Assembly (NCBI GenBank): GCA_900770765.1
Contig: CAAGLK010000001.1
Coordinates: forward strand, 1 to 15,640
Direction of reading: 5' to 3'
DNA length: 15,640 nt
Source of the DNA: Helicobacteraceae bacterium
GTDB lineage: Bacteria > Campylobacterota > Campylobacteria > Campylobacterales > Helicobacteraceae
Under the pieces are notes generated by a model. The model saw nothing but the letters and a program-made list of their open reading frames with translations. It was not told where the DNA came from and did no database searches. Position 1 is the stretch's first letter, and each line of letters opens with the position of its first letter. Positions 5,480-13,296 of this stretch are shown piece after piece. The translations under genes and the position numbers were made by a program.

Positions 5480-6820
5480 ATGCAAAAGACAATGCGCTTT
5501 TTTTCCGCACAAAGAAGTCGTAAGATTCTAAGCATTGCGATTCCATCTGGGTTAAATTCCTTGCTTGATATAATTAATCTTAGCATTGATTTATTGATGA
5601 TTGGCACGCTTGGAGTGGCGTCAATTGTGGCGGTGGGCGTTAGCTTAAATTTTATTATGATGATATTTGCATTTACTGCGATTATATTTGTAGGTAACTC
5701 CGCACTTGTGGCTAGATTCTTAGGTGCTGGGGATAAAATAGCGGCAAATAGCGTTGTGGCTTCTCTTAGTCTTGCGGCATTTTGCTTATCTTTCCCGCTT
5801 TTGTTTATTGCATTTTTTAGCTATGAATTTTATTTTTTATGGGTTGGAATCTCAAAAGATGCGGAGATTTTAGCTAGCGCTTATTTGCAGGTTGCCCTTT
5901 TTAGCATACCATTTTTAATGGTTAGGCAAGTTAGCATTTCTGCCTTTTCGGCTGCTGGGGCGACTAAGATTCCATTTTTTATAAAAATTTTTATTACGAC
6001 TTTTAATCCATTTTTAAAGGGGGCTTTGATTTTTGGATTCTTAAATTTGCCAGCTTTTGGCGTTGTTGGGGCGGCTATTGGGTCTTTAGTTATTAATATT
6101 TTAGAAACTTCTGCTTTGCTTTTAATTTTAATTTTTTATAAAAAAAGCCCTGTTTGTTTGCGTGGGAGTTTTAGCTTTGATTATATTAAAAGGGCGCTTA
6201 AGGTTGGAATCCCTAGTGGTGTTGAGCGATTTTGTAGTTTATTTGCTATTGTTTTGATGACAAAATTTATTGCAAATTATGGGACTTATGAGCTTGGAGG
6301 GTATCAAATCGCTACTAGATTAGAGGGTTTTGCTTTTATGCCTGGCTTTGGCTTTATGATAGCTGCTATGGCGTTAATGGGGCAAAATTTGGGTGCTAAA
6401 AAGCCGCTAGAGGCTAGGTATTGTGTGCTAAATACGCTACTTTTAGGCGGTGCTTTTATGGGTGTGGTTGGAATCTTAATGGCAGTTTTTGCTCCTTTTA
6501 TTTCTAGCTTTTTTAGTAGTGAAGCTCAAGCTATAGCGGCAAGTGTTAGCTATTTAGTGCCTGTTGGAATCTCACAAATTGCATTTGCTTTTATTTGCAT
6601 TTTAGATGGAGCATTGCGTGGGGCTGGGGTTACTAAGATTCCACTTATTGTAAATGCTTTTATGATTTGGGTTGTGCGTATGGTGCCTTGCTATTTTATG
6701 GTAACTTGTGGATTGCCCGCAGTTTATATTTATATTTGCATAGCAGCAGAGACATTTTTAAGGGCGTTTGTATTTTGGAAAATCTTCCAGCGTGGCGCGT
6801 GGAAGAGAAAAAAGGTTTAA
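5480..6820 (+). CDS. MATE family efflux transporter
   Basis: Inner-membrane, cation-coupled exporter of the multidrug and toxic compound extrusion family. 446 aa with about 12 hydrophobic helices in two related halves. Family motifs are LNSLLDIINLSIDLLMIGTLG in helix 1, NSALVARFLGAGD after helix 2, IPSGVERF at the start of the second half, and MALMGQNLGAKKPLEA, the usual GQNxGA block. The PFLMVRQVSISAFSAAGATKIPF and ILDGALRGAGVTKIPLIV repeats are typical of the family. Start ATG at 5480 with a weak purine-rich GAGAG upstream. It follows the lipoprotein gene by 79 bases containing a hairpin, and its stop overlaps the stop of the convergent small membrane gene. The substrate cannot be deduced; NorM/DinF-type drug or metabolite export is the usual range. 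Confidence 0.93.
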   Translation: MQKTMRFFSAQRSRKILSIAIPSGLNSLLDIINLSIDLLMIGTLGVASIVAVGVSLNFIMMIFAFTAIIFVGNSALVARFLGAGDKIAANSVVASLSLAAFCLSFPLLFIAFFSYEFYFLWVGISKDAEILASAYLQVALFSIPFLMVRQVSISAFSAAGATKIPFFIKIFITTFNPFLKGALIFGFLNLPAFGVVGAAIGSLVINILETSALLLILIFYKKSPVCLRGSFSFDYIKRALKVGIPSGVERFCSLFAIVLMTKFIANYGTYELGGYQIATRLEGFAFMPGFGFMIAAMALMGQNLGAKKPLEARYCVLNTLLLGGAFMGVVGILMAVFAPFISSFFSSEAQAIAASVSYLVPVGISQIAFAFICILDGALRGAGVTKIPLIVNAFMIWVVRMVPCYFMVTCGLPAVYIYICIAAETFLRAFVFWKIFQRGAWKRKKV

Positions 6821-7026
6821 AAAAGGGCAAAAAAGTATTCTAAATTTGACAAAATATATAATAAAATTATCCCAAAGCATAGTCCAAAAGCTACGAAAAA
6901 TAGCACCTTTTTTTCAAAGCCTGTTAGTTTATCGCCACTTTTAGCAATTGAGATTCCGGTAATTAGTAGGACAATTACGGCTATTATTGAGAGAATACTA
7001 AGAGTTAAAATAAAGTTTGAAAGCAT
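6817..7026 (-). CDS. Small two-helix membrane protein of unknown function
   Basis: 69 aa from the ATG at 7026. A frame-matched ATG at 7038 gives 73 aa but has no Shine-Dalgarno, whereas GGAG at 7033-7036 sits six bases before the inner ATG. There are two hydrophobic helices: residues ~5-28 and, after a short polar linker (KSGDKLTGFEKK), residues ~40-61. A good minus-strand -10 box (TATAAT, 7055-7060) lies upstream, giving a leader of about 22 nt. The gene is convergent with the MATE gene, whose stop overlaps its own by 4 bases, and divergent from serS. I do not recognise a family. Codon-level fit, RBS and promoter argue that it is real, although it is short. Confidence 0.72.
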   Translation of the reverse strand: MLSNFILTLSILSIIAVIVLLITGISIAKSGDKLTGFEKKVLFFVAFGLCFGIILLYILSNLEYFFALF

Positions 7027-7054
7027 TGAAAACTCCATTGTGATTTAAAGCGTA

Positions 7055-7060
7055 ATTATA
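7055..7060 (-). promoter_or_regulatory. -10 box of the small membrane protein gene
   Basis: Perfect TATAAT on the minus strand in an AT-rich region; predicted start near 7048. It forms a divergent promoter region with serS. Confidence 0.55.
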
Positions 7061-7095
7061 TAATAAAATTTAATGCGATTTAACAAGTTTTATAG

Positions 7096-7101
7096 TAGAA
7101 T
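7096..7101 (+). promoter_or_regulatory. -10 box of the serS-pflB cluster
   Basis: TAGAAT with predicted start near 7108 and the serS SD AAGG at 7118-7121. It shares the TAGAATC string with the other two extended -10 boxes in this window but lacks the TGn extension. Confidence 0.5.
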
Positions 7102-7128
7102 CTGCGAATTTATTTTTAAGGTGTGAAA

Positions 7129-8403
7129 ATGATTGATTTAAGGCTTTTGGTGCAAGATTTTAATGGCGTAATTAATCAATTAAGTAAGCGAAATATGGAA
7201 ACCTCTTTTTTAAACAAATTAAAAGAAGTTAGCATTAATTATAAAGAAAAAAAGATTGCATTAGAGGAATTACAAGCACAAAGAAACGCAAAAACAAAGC
7301 TATTTGGTAAAATTAAAAGCGAAGGCGGCGATATAGAAGCACTAAAAGCGGAATGCGATGCGCTAAAAATCAATATTGAAGTGCATTCTAAAGAAGTTGA
7401 AGGCTGGGAGGCAAAATTACAAGAATTAGCACATAATATTCCAAATATCCCAGATTCTAAGACGCCTTGCGGAAAAGATGAAAGCGAAAATGTAGAGATT
7501 AAAAAAGTGCTAACTTTGCCAGAATTTAGCTTTAAGCCAAGAGAGCATTGGGAGTTAGCTGAGATTAATGGCTGGATTGACTTTGAGAGGGGAGTAAAGT
7601 TAGCCAAAAGTCGCTTTAGCGTGTTTTTAGGGCTTGGGGCGAAGCTAGAGCGGGCGCTAATTAATTATATGCTTGATTTTAACTCTAAGCGTGGTTTTAG
7701 CGAGGTCGCCACGCCTGCTATTGCAAATGCTAAAACGCTTTTTGGCACAGGGCAGCTGCCAAAATTTGAAAATGATTTATTTAAAATATCTAGCTTTGTA
7801 GATGATGATAAAAAAGGGCATGAGCTATATTTGATACCAACTGCAGAGGTTACGCTTACAAATTTATATGCCGATGAGATTCTAAGTTTAGATGATTTAC
7901 CGCTAATGCTAACGGCTTATACGCCTTGCTTTAGAAAAGAGGCTGGAAGTGCGGGGCGAGATACAAGGGGGATTATAAGGCAGCATCAATTTGATAAAGT
8001 AGAGCTTGTGGCGATTACAACTCCGCAAGATAGCGATATGATGCAAGAGAGAATGGTGGCTTGTGCGTCAGAGCTGCTAGAATCCTTAGGGCTTCCGCAT
8101 CGCTTAGTGCAGCTATGTGGTGGGGATTTAGGCTTTAGTGCGAGTAATACAATTGATATTGAAGTGTGGCTTCCAGGGCAAAATTGCTATAGAGAAATAA
8201 GCTCTATTTCAAATACGCGCGACTTTCAAGCAAGGAGGGCGAAAATCCGCTACAAAGATGAGAATAAAAAAAATGTGTTAGCACATACGCTAAATGGTTC
8301 AAGTTTAGCTGTGGGTCGCACACTTGTAGCTATTATGGAAAATTATCAAAATGAAGATGGAAGCGTTAGGATTCCATCTGCTCTTGTGCCTTATTTAAGG
8401 TAG
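7129..8403 (+). CDS. serS: Seryl-tRNA synthetase
   Basis: Charges tRNA-Ser (and tRNA-Sec where present) with serine in the cytoplasm; class II synthetase. 424 aa from ATG 7129, giving the family-typical MIDLRLL start. An in-frame GTG at 7123 overlaps the SD AAGGTG and is rejected. Residues ~30-100 form the long antiparallel coiled-coil arm that grips the tRNA. The catalytic core shows LFGTGQLPKFENDLF, motif 2 from about Phe268 (FRKEAGSAGRDTRGIIRQHQF), and motif 3 around NGSSLAVGRTLVAIMEN with Arg397. The next gene starts 3 bases after the stop with its SD inside the serS end, so the two are cotranscribed. The serS-pflB pairing is known from Campylobacter jejuni (Cj0389-Cj0390). Confidence 0.97.
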   Translation: MIDLRLLVQDFNGVINQLSKRNMETSFLNKLKEVSINYKEKKIALEELQAQRNAKTKLFGKIKSEGGDIEALKAECDALKINIEVHSKEVEGWEAKLQELAHNIPNIPDSKTPCGKDESENVEIKKVLTLPEFSFKPREHWELAEINGWIDFERGVKLAKSRFSVFLGLGAKLERALINYMLDFNSKRGFSEVATPAIANAKTLFGTGQLPKFENDLFKISSFVDDDKKGHELYLIPTAEVTLTNLYADEILSLDDLPLMLTAYTPCFRKEAGSAGRDTRGIIRQHQFDKVELVAITTPQDSDMMQERMVACASELLESLGLPHRLVQLCGGDLGFSASNTIDIEVWLPGQNCYREISSISNTRDFQARRAKIRYKDENKKNVLAHTLNGSSLAVGRTLVAIMENYQNEDGSVRIPSALVPYLR

Positions 8404-8406
8404 ATT

Positions 8407-10776
8407 ATGCCAGAAGTTGAAAACAAAGATAAAGTTATCCAGCTAGATGATAGCTTTAATATTTTAGATGATATTTTAAAAAAAGAGCCAGAGAAAGCGC
8501 CAGAGAGTAAGTTTGAAAAATGGCAAAATTACTTTGCAACGCATAAAAAAATCGCGATTCTTTTAGGATTCTTACTTGGGCTTTTGCTACTTGGGATTAT
8601 TTTTTTAATTGCTTTTTTGTCTATAAATGATAAGACGCCACCGCCAACGCTAGAGATTCCAAAGCCGCCTAGAGAAATTATTATTAATAAAGGCGAGGAT
8701 TTAATTAAAGATGCGCAAAATTTAGAAGCCTTAATTCAAAAGGCAAATTTTTTATTCACAAGCGGTAACAAGCAAGAAGCACTTGATTTATATGGGAAAA
8801 TCTCAAATTACTCTGAGGTGCTTTCAAATTATAATTTAGGTGTCGCACAAATGCAAGAGGGGTCTTATAAAGACGCGCTAGCTTCCTTTCAAAAAGCTAT
8901 TGATTTAGATGAAAATCGTGCAATTTCTGCTATTAATGCTGCTGTGTGTGCGCTATATTTGCAAGATTTGCCAAGACATCGCTATTATTTGCAACTTACG
9001 CAAACTTACTTAGCGCAATCTGGGAATCTTCCGCTGTATTCTTATCTACACGCTTTAACTAATTATTATTTAGGGAATTATTTAGAGGCTTTTTCTTCGC
9101 TAATTCATCAAACTTCTCCTTTTTATAAAGAGGAGCAAAATTTACTCTTAGCGTCTTTATATGCTTATTTTAACAATAATTATAAAGCGATTGTGGCGAT
9201 GGATTCTAATGCTACGGATGCGAAAAATTGGTTTAATTTAGGGCTTTTGTATGCTAGGGTTGGGGATTATGCTAGGGCAAATACGCTTTTGTTGCAAAGT
9301 ATTGACGCATTTGGCGCAACACCACAAAAGGATATTGCGCTAATGCTTGTGAAATTGCAACTTGCAGAATATAATTTAGCAGCAAATCTTGCTAGTAAAT
9401 ATGCACAAAATGCGGAAGTTTTAGATAAGAATCCTTATCCTATTAGAATCGCACTAAAGGATGAGTTTTTTGATGTTAATGTGGCACAGCGGAGATTCTG
9501 GGAGGGATTTTTTGGACAAAAGTTAAATGCCTATAAGATTTTATTTTATTATGCGCCTTATAGGGTTTTTGATGCTAAAGAGGCTTTTAATGTGATTTCT
9601 GAAGGCGGAATCAATATTTCAATTGAAAGTTTGCAAGAAGCAAAAGAGGTTTTAGTGCGTGGGCAGACAATTTCTAGGGTTAATAGAAACATTGCAAATG
9701 CTATTAAAGAAACTTTAAATGGTAATATAAGAAACGCTAACGCACTTTTAAAAGAAGCTGTGGAAACTTATCCTAATCACTCTATTTTGCATTATGACCT
9801 TGGCTTAAATTATGCGCAAATGGGAAATTACATTGATGCGTATAATCATTTTTTACGCTCTTTTCATTTAAATCCTAAGGATTTACACGCTGGAATCTTT
9901 GCGCTAATGAGTGCAAAGCTTATTTTTAAAGAAACTGAGAGGTTAGAGAGTGAAATTGGCAAGGAGATTGTAAATTTTAATGGTTCAAATGTGGAGCTAG
10001 AGTTTATACAAGCATTATTAAATTTCGTGCGTGATGGTGTGCCAAAGCCGCTTGAAGAGCTTTATAAAAGTGATGCAAATTTAGCTATTTATTACGCGCT
10101 TGATTATGCCTTATCTGTGTCGCTAAATAATCAAAGTTTAATGATAAAATCATCACAAAAGCTAAAAGAAATCGCACCAAATGATATTATCGCTGGTGTG
10201 TTAAATCTCTTAGCGCTTAATTTAAATGATGACCCAAAGGCACTTTCTCTAAAAATGCAGAATTTCTACCAGGATTCTAGCATTAATAAAGATAGCTTTT
10301 ATTATGGTGCGGCGGTAGTGCGGGAAATTTATATTGAAATAGCACATATTATAGGAACGCTGCATTATTTAGAGCAAGATTTAGATGAACGGCTAATTAC
10401 AGAGCAAAGTGATGTGCGTGGCGTGGTGCAATCTCTAGCCTTAACTTATCTTTATTTACAAGAATTTGAAAAGGCTTATACGCTTTATAATAGCTTAATT
10501 GATGATTTTAAAGAGCAAGATACGCAAACTTACTTTTTAGCGGCGGTGGCGGCTGTTGGTGCTGGGCATACGCAAAATGCGGCAGTTTTATTACAACTTG
10601 CAAAGCTAGATGCGCCAACGCATTATGAAACAAGAATCGGCAATGGAATCTTGTATTTACAAGAAAAAAACTTTAATGCCGCAAGCGTGCAATTTAGCGC
10701 ATTAGGTAATTCTAAAGTGTTTTCAAAATACTTTACTTTTAAAATTGACACTACTAAACTTTTACAAAATCCTTAA
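8407..10776 (+). CDS. pflB: Flagellar motor scaffold protein PflB (TPR, single-pass membrane)
   Basis: 789 aa. The layout is a short cytoplasmic N-terminus with acidic and Lys-rich segments (1-48), one strong transmembrane helix at ~49-72, a Pro-rich linker (77-89), then about 690 periplasmic residues of helical repeats. Clear TPR units occur at ~110-175 (NLGVAQMQEGSYKDALASFQ), ~455-500 (YDLGLNYAQMGNYIDAYNHF) and ~680-710 (LALTYLYLQEFEKAYTLYN). In C. jejuni, PflB with PflA forms the periplasmic scaffold that positions the MotAB stators in the wide flagellar motor; loss paralyses the flagellum. Assignment rests on topology, length, TPR content and position immediately after serS, the same order as in C. 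jejuni. The start at 8407 is 3 bases after serS, with AAGG in the serS 3' end. A different TPR protein is the main alternative. Confidence 0.8.
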   Translation: MPEVENKDKVIQLDDSFNILDDILKKEPEKAPESKFEKWQNYFATHKKIAILLGFLLGLLLLGIIFLIAFLSINDKTPPPTLEIPKPPREIIINKGEDLIKDAQNLEALIQKANFLFTSGNKQEALDLYGKISNYSEVLSNYNLGVAQMQEGSYKDALASFQKAIDLDENRAISAINAAVCALYLQDLPRHRYYLQLTQTYLAQSGNLPLYSYLHALTNYYLGNYLEAFSSLIHQTSPFYKEEQNLLLASLYAYFNNNYKAIVAMDSNATDAKNWFNLGLLYARVGDYARANTLLLQSIDAFGATPQKDIALMLVKLQLAEYNLAANLASKYAQNAEVLDKNPYPIRIALKDEFFDVNVAQRRFWEGFFGQKLNAYKILFYYAPYRVFDAKEAFNVISEGGINISIESLQEAKEVLVRGQTISRVNRNIANAIKETLNGNIRNANALLKEAVETYPNHSILHYDLGLNYAQMGNYIDAYNHFLRSFHLNPKDLHAGIFALMSAKLIFKETERLESEIGKEIVNFNGSNVELEFIQALLNFVRDGVPKPLEELYKSDANLAIYYALDYALSVSLNNQSLMIKSSQKLKEIAPNDIIAGVLNLLALNLNDDPKALSLKMQNFYQDSSINKDSFYYGAAVVREIYIEIAHIIGTLHYLEQDLDERLITEQSDVRGVVQSLALTYLYLQEFEKAYTLYNSLIDDFKEQDTQTYFLAAVAAVGAGHTQNAAVLLQLAKLDAPTHYETRIGNGILYLQEKNFNAASVQFSALGNSKVFSKYFTFKIDTTKLLQNP

Positions 10777-11556
10777 ATGAAGCTAAAGATTCCAACTAAT
10801 CCATCTAAAAAGTGGCTTTATGAATTTTTAGAGGAGCAATATGCTGCCTTTAATAGAGAAAATGCCGTAAGTAGCGAGTTTTTAGACCCACTGCTTATTG
10901 CAAGAGAGTTTAGGAGTGAAAAGGTCGCTTTAGTTTGTGCGTTATTTGCTTATGGAAATGTTAGGGCGATTTTGAAGTTTTTAGAAAGTTTGCCACTAGA
11001 ATCTCTGCAGGATTCTAACTTTAATTTCGTAGAATCTCAATTTTTAAAGCCTTATCGCTTTCAAAATAAATTAGATATTTTTATTTTTTTTAAGATTCTA
11101 TCACGGCTAGAATCCCTAGAATCTATTTTTATGCAAGGCTATAAAAATGGCGGAATCTTGGGTGGAATCGCAAATTTGCAAAACGCTTTTTATGATGGGT
11201 TGGAATCTTTAGGGATTAAAGCTACGCAAGGCTTGGAGTTTTTATTAGGTAAAAAAATCACTAAGGATTCCACCTCGCCGCTTAAGAGATGGAATCTATT
11301 TTTACGCTGGATGGTAAGAAATGATTTTTTAGATTTAGGCTTGTGGAGTGGGATAAATAGGGCGGATTTATTACTGCCGCTTGATACACACACTTTTAGA
11401 GTAACGCAAAGATTAGGGCTATTAAAGCGTAAAAGTTATGATTTTAAAGCGGTGTGTGAAGTAAGTGAGCGTTTAAGGGAATTTGATAAGAGCGACCCTA
11501 TAAAATATGATTTCGCACTTTATCGCATAGGGCAGTTAGGACTTGTGGAATTGTGA
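10777..11556 (+). CDS. TIGR02757/DUF2400 family protein
   Basis: 259 aa; biochemical function unknown. Family blocks visible are DPLLIAREFRSEKVALVCALFAYGNV near the N-terminus, LFLRWMVRNDFLDLGLW, PLDTHTFRVTQRLGLLKRK (Asp203, His205) and the closing FDKSDPIKYDFALYRIGQLG. The LDTHTFRVTQRLGL block looks like the Asp-containing VDTHVxRVxxRLGL part of helix-hairpin-helix DNA glycosylases such as endonuclease III, but I see no cysteine cluster and no clear hairpin-helix Lys. Nucleic-acid processing is therefore only a suggestion. The ATG follows the pflB stop with no gap (TAAATG) and without a recognisable SD, so translation probably depends on coupling to pflB. Confidence 0.82.
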   Translation: MKLKIPTNPSKKWLYEFLEEQYAAFNRENAVSSEFLDPLLIAREFRSEKVALVCALFAYGNVRAILKFLESLPLESLQDSNFNFVESQFLKPYRFQNKLDIFIFFKILSRLESLESIFMQGYKNGGILGGIANLQNAFYDGLESLGIKATQGLEFLLGKKITKDSTSPLKRWNLFLRWMVRNDFLDLGLWSGINRADLLLPLDTHTFRVTQRLGLLKRKSYDFKAVCEVSERLREFDKSDPIKYDFALYRIGQLGLVEL

Positions 11557-11575
11557 TAGCTCTTGTGCTATTTGT
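11556..11575 (+). terminator. Weak terminator-like hairpin after the serS cluster
   Basis: ATAGC (11556-11560), loop TCTTGT, GCTAT (11567-11571), followed by TTGTTTG. The stem is only 5 bp and the T tract is broken, so this is a tentative call. Confidence 0.3.
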
Positions 11576-11687
11576 TTGTTTTGACGCAAGTCCATTTTAT
11601 GCTTTTGTGGAATCTCGATACAAATTATTTGCTGTCATTTTGCTTCCTTAAATAAGTGAATTACTTAATGCAAATTTTATTATAAAT

Positions 11688-11706
11688 ATTAATAAGAATC
11701 ATTTTT
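11688..11706 (+). promoter_or_regulatory. Fur box upstream of exbB
   Basis: ATTAATAAGAATCATTTTT matches the 19-base Fur consensus at 13 of 19 positions, including the core AATCATT. It lies 16 bases before a TATAAT box, covering the -35 area, which is the expected place for iron-dependent repression. ExbB/ExbD/TonB systems are commonly Fur-controlled. Confidence 0.65.
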
Positions 11707-11721
11707 AATTTATATATAAGT

Positions 11722-11727
11722 TATAAT
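11722..11727 (+). promoter_or_regulatory. -10 box of the exbB-exbD-tonB operon
   Basis: Perfect TATAAT; a second perfect TATAAT lies at 11731-11736, so the start could be near 11734 or 11743. The rest of the 218-base spacer (11557-11774) is AT-rich with a small inverted repeat TAAGT/ACTTA (11653-11667) and no gene that I can support. Confidence 0.6.
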
Positions 11728-11774
11728 GCTTATAATTCTCAAAATTATTTTAAGATTATTTATAAAGGAAAGCA

Positions 11775-12203
11775 GTGGAAGTTTTAAAAGATTCTATTGA
11801 TTATATTATCTTTGGTATATTGGGGTTTATGGCGTTTATCGCCCTTTGGTGTGTTATTGAAAGAATGCTATTTTTTAGGGGGCTTCAATTTAGCGAGTTT
11901 GAAAATCAAGATGATTTTGATAATGCTATAACACAGAATCTAACGACTCTGCATATTATTTACTCAAATGCACCTTATGTCGGGCTGCTTGGCACGGTTA
12001 TTGGGATTATGATTACTTTTTATGATATGGGAGTAAGCGGAAATATTGATGTAAAATCAATTGTTATAGGGCTATCACTTGCGCTTAAAGCTACCGCTCT
12101 TGGGCTTTTAGTTGCGATTCCAGCCTTAATGGCCTATAACGCACTTTTTAGAAAAGTCCATCTCTTAAGCAGTAGTTATAAAAATGGAGTTAAAAATGAT
12201 TAA
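11775..12203 (+). CDS. exbB: ExbB/TolQ-family proton channel subunit
   Basis: Inner-membrane subunit that, with ExbD, turns proton flow into mechanical energy for TonB. 142 aa, shorter than the E. coli protein (244 aa) but normal for the compact Helicobacter type. GTG start at 11775 with SD AAGGA (11765-11769). Three membrane helices are seen at ~10-31, ~68-85 and ~100-122. The family block NAPYVGLLGTVIGIMITFYDM and the helix LSLALKATALGLLVAIPALMAYN, which carries the conserved polar Thr, are present. First gene of a Fur-box operon; it overlaps exbD by 8 bases (ATGATTAA). Confidence 0.93.
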   Translation: MEVLKDSIDYIIFGILGFMAFIALWCVIERMLFFRGLQFSEFENQDDFDNAITQNLTTLHIIYSNAPYVGLLGTVIGIMITFYDMGVSGNIDVKSIVIGLSLALKATALGLLVAIPALMAYNALFRKVHLLSSSYKNGVKND

Positions 12204-12582
12204 AGCACATAGGGGAGAGGGGCTAAATGTCATACCTTTTATTGATATTGTTTTAGTGCTTTTAGCTATGGTGCTAAGCATTTCTACTTTTATAGCACAT
12301 GGGCAGATAAAAATAGAATTACCACATACGGATTCTAGCTTACCTGCTTCACAAAATGAAGAAAAAATCACAATTTTAATAAATGCGGATAATATTTTTT
12401 ATATAGATGATAAAGCAGTAAGTATTGAAAGCATTAAGGATAAAATAAACTCCATAAAGCCAGAAATAATTGTGGCATTAAAAAGCGATAAAGATGCGAA
12501 ATTTGATAGCTTTGTGCAAATTATTGATATTTTGCGTCTAAAAAATCATAAAAATTTTCAAATAATTACGCAAAAACAATGA
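12196..12582 (+). CDS. exbD: ExbD/TolR-family energy transduction subunit
   Basis: Partner of ExbB in the TonB motor; one membrane helix and a periplasmic domain. 128 aa from the ATG at 12196. An in-frame ATG at 12184 is 12 bases upstream but has no SD, while GGAG (12186-12189) lies six bases before 12196, and the shorter start gives the usual short cytoplasmic tail. Residues ~10-33 read LNVIPFIDIVLVLLAMVLSIS, with Asp17 at the position of the essential membrane Asp (Asp25 in E. coli). The periplasmic part contains KITILINADNIFYIDDKAVS and IVALKSDKDAKFDSFVQIIDIL, typical of the ExbD fold. It overlaps exbB by 8 bases and tonB by 4 bases (ATGA). Confidence 0.94.
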   Translation: MIKAHRGEGLNVIPFIDIVLVLLAMVLSISTFIAHGQIKIELPHTDSSLPASQNEEKITILINADNIFYIDDKAVSIESIKDKINSIKPEIIVALKSDKDAKFDSFVQIIDILRLKNHKNFQIITQKQ

Positions 12583-13256
12583 AATCGTTATTAATAAATC
12601 GTAATTTTAAAGCCTTTTATCTTGCCGCGTTGTGCTTTTTGCCTTTATTGTTTTTGTTAAAATCTACAACTTTATTTAAAATAAATCCCACAGCCACGCA
12701 GCCTTACACTCTTACAATGCAGCATTTTAGCGCTTTTTTACCAGCACAAGAGATTCTAGCTAAACCTATACAAAAAATAAAAGACAAAAGAGAGTTAAAA
12801 GAGTTTAAAAAAGAAATTCAAAAGCCACTTAAAAAACAAGCAAAACCTATAAAAAAAGAAATGTTAAAGCCCCCACCGCAGCTTAACGCTCAAGCAAACA
12901 CACAGCAGCCAAGCATAGAGGCAATTCCACAAAGTAGTGCCAATAACACTCAAATAGTGGAATCTTTAAGTTTTGGTAAAGATGAGAATCCATTTTTAAA
13001 ATCAGTAAAAATCGCAATTGATAATTCTATGACTTATCCTAGAGTTGCTAGAAAAATGCGCTTAGAGGGTAGAGTGCTAGTAGAGTTTCTTTGGACTAAA
13101 AATAAAGAGTTAAAATATGTAAGAATCTTAAAAAGCTCAAAGCATAATATTTTAGATGAAAATGCACTTAACACTATAAGATTAGCTAAAAGACATTTTC
13201 CAGCTTATAAAAATGATGTGAAATTACAAATTCCAATTGTATATAGCTTAAGATAG
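12579..13256 (+). CDS. tonB: Energy transducer TonB
   Basis: Spans the periplasm and passes ExbBD energy to outer-membrane receptors for iron or nickel compounds. 225 aa. A membrane anchor lies at ~12-28 (AFYLAALCFLPLLFLL), followed by a Lys/Pro-rich spacer (~60-115) with repeated KP and KK pairs instead of the long PxPxP rod of E. coli. The TonB C-terminal domain (~136-225) has the family pattern MTYPRVARKMRLEGRVLVEF, VRILKSSKHNILDENAL and a final IPIVYSL strand. ATG overlaps the exbD stop. No TonB-dependent receptor gene is in the window, so the substrate is unknown. Confidence 0.92.
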   Translation: MKSLLINRNFKAFYLAALCFLPLLFLLKSTTLFKINPTATQPYTLTMQHFSAFLPAQEILAKPIQKIKDKRELKEFKKEIQKPLKKQAKPIKKEMLKPPPQLNAQANTQQPSIEAIPQSSANNTQIVESLSFGKDENPFLKSVKIAIDNSMTYPRVARKMRLEGRVLVEFLWTKNKELKYVRILKSSKHNILDENALNTIRLAKRHFPAYKNDVKLQIPIVYSLR

Positions 13257-13292
13257 TTGGAATCTTAAAAAATATTAAAATAAGGATTCCAA
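13257..13292. terminator. Inverted GGAATC repeat between convergent genes, possible bidirectional terminator
   Basis: TTGGAATC (13257-13264) and GATTCCAA (13285-13292) form a perfect 8-bp stem around a 20-base A/T-rich loop. It starts right after the tonB stop and ends four bases before the stop of the minus-strand phosphatase gene. The large loop and lack of a T run make intrinsic termination uncertain. Confidence 0.4.
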
Positions 13293-13296
13293 ACAT

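Noticed and set aside
11557..11650. Possible short minus-strand peptides (13 and 18 codons) in the exbB upstream spacer
   Set aside because: Very short, no membrane or other recognisable character and no promoter; more likely decayed or regulatory spacer.
12184..12195. ATG at 12184 as exbD start
   Set aside because: It contains the GGAG that serves the ATG at 12196, and no SD lies in front of it.
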